Positions 11,383 to 11,966 of a stretch of 11,966 nt of DNA are shown piece after piece. The stretch lies in the NCBI GenBank assembly GCA_035490315.1, contig DATHET010000110.1:1-11966 (forward strand), written 5' to 3'. The DNA comes from JADJQU01 sp035490315. GTDB lineage: Bacteria > Planctomycetota > UBA1135 > GCA-002686595. Below the pieces are notes generated by a model, which worked only from the letters and a program-made list of their open reading frames with translations, made no database searches and had not been told where the DNA came from. A program made the translations under genes and the position numbers. How positions within the stretch are numbered: position 1 is the first letter of the stretch; each line of letters opens with the position of its first letter.

Positions 11383-11966
11383 ATGCTCGCGAAGAATTCC
11401 CAGCGCCTGCCGAGTCTGCTCGCGACGCTGGAGAAGCACTACGGCGCGCCCTCGCCGCCGCGCGGAGTCCGCACCGCTTTCGAGTGGATCCTGTGGGAGA
11501 AAGTCGCTTACCTCGCCGATGACGAGCGCCGCGCGGCTGCGTTCCGCGCCCTGTCGACGGAGTTCGGTACGACTCCGCGAGCGATCCTGGCCGCACCGAA
11601 AGCCGGCCTGGCACGCGTTGCTTGTGGAATGCACCCCGAGCGAAGCGCTGCGGAGATGCGACTCGCCGCCGACATCGCCGAGCGCGAGCATGGCGGGGAC
11701 CTCGATCAGTTCCTCGATCGCAATCCGAAGCGGGCGCTCGCGGCCTTGAAGAAATACCCCGGCATCGGCGCGCCGGGAGCCGAGAAGATCCTGCTGTTCA
11801 CCAGACGTCTCGCGGTCCCGGCCCTCGAATCGAACGGCGTGCGAGCCCTGGTGCGGCTCGGCTTCGCTCGCGAGGGGGGATCCTACGCCGCGACCTACAA
11901 GGCGTTGCGTGCGGCGATCCTTCCTGAATGCCGAATGGAGTGTGATTGGCTCGCGCGGATGCACCG
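11383..11966 (+). CDS. Endonuclease III-like HhH protein with altered catalytic positions, 3' end outside window
   Basis: The first 194 residues are visible; the frame stays open to the window edge. The helical body (TAFEWILWEKVAYL, then LDQFLDRNPKRALAALKKY) leads to a helix-hairpin-helix PGIGAPGAEKILL at about 126-138, as in the endonuclease III/HhH-GPD family. Aligned without gaps to E. coli Nth, Pro131 replaces catalytic Lys120 and Glu149 (in ALESNGV) replaces catalytic Asp138. Loss of the Lys would allow at most a monofunctional glycosylase. The Cys residues after position 180 (ECRMEC) precede the place where a four-Cys iron-sulfur loop would come; it lies outside the window. It starts 25 bases after the epimerase stop without a visible Shine-Dalgarno. 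Related proteins have been labelled HesB or endonuclease III-like in databases, from memory. Opposite-strand frames here are shadows of this gene. Confidence 0.7.
   Translation, partial: MLAKNSQRLPSLLATLEKHYGAPSPPRGVRTAFEWILWEKVAYLADDERRAAAFRALSTEFGTTPRAILAAPKAGLARVACGMHPERSAAEMRLAADIAEREHGGDLDQFLDRNPKRALAALKKYPGIGAPGAEKILLFTRRLAVPALESNGVRALVRLGFAREGGSYAATYKALRAAILPECRMECDWLARMH

Noticed and set aside
11281..11964. A 227-codon minus-strand frame at the window end
   Set aside because: The + strand frame in the same place has a clear HhH-GPD pattern, making this one its shadow.

Overview
The window is GC-rich, densely coded bacterial chromosome with no RNA genes, insertion sequences, CRISPR arrays or phage genes. 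The envelope genes (lipoproteins, an LpoB-type PBP activator, a TolC-type outer-membrane channel) point to a diderm. The phylum cannot be fixed from the sequence. The mix of GC-rich coding, several starts without a Shine-Dalgarno and the style of the efflux genes fits Planctomycetota or another non-proteobacterial diderm (inference, low confidence).

Region 1 (1-1819, + strand) is a tight operon of three envelope proteins: the C-terminal part of a COG3014-like protein, a YcfL-like lipoprotein (ATGA overlap) and an LpoB-like lipoprotein. This trio is known mainly from gammaproteobacteria, where LpoB activates the peptidoglycan synthase PBP1b. It is followed by a terminator-like hairpin and a near-perfect 38-nt hairpin.

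Region 2 (2036-7323, + strand) encodes a complete MacAB-TolC-type tripartite export system in the order channel, adaptor, ATPase, permease. The channel is predicted to be a lipoprotein, and the adaptor has an unusually long helical hairpin. Two ATGA overlaps join channel to adaptor and ATPase to permease. Between the two halves lies a 190-nt, strongly structured spacer whose last hairpin can cover the ATPase ribosome-binding site. An intrinsic terminator with six Ts ends the operon.

Region 3 (7582-10168, - strand) holds two pairs. One is a conserved unknown four-helix membrane protein followed by an HD-domain hydrolase. The other is an Rrf2-family regulator with two cysteines followed by a short-chain dehydrogenase. 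The regulator has a good sigma70-type promoter that appears to give a nearly leaderless mRNA. The same 21-bp motif (an imperfect GTAAC-N7-GTTAC dyad plus flanking bases) lies over that promoter and just upstream of the dehydrogenase, which suggests a small Rrf2 regulon.

Region 4 (10407-11966, + strand) holds an NAD-dependent UDP-sugar epimerase and the start of an endonuclease III-like HhH protein whose catalytic Lys and Asp positions are changed; it runs off the window.

Most of the window is recognisable machinery. The best candidates for something new are the shared Rrf2 operator, the structured spacer inside the efflux operon, the LpoB trio beside a long-reach efflux pump, and the altered endonuclease III homologue.
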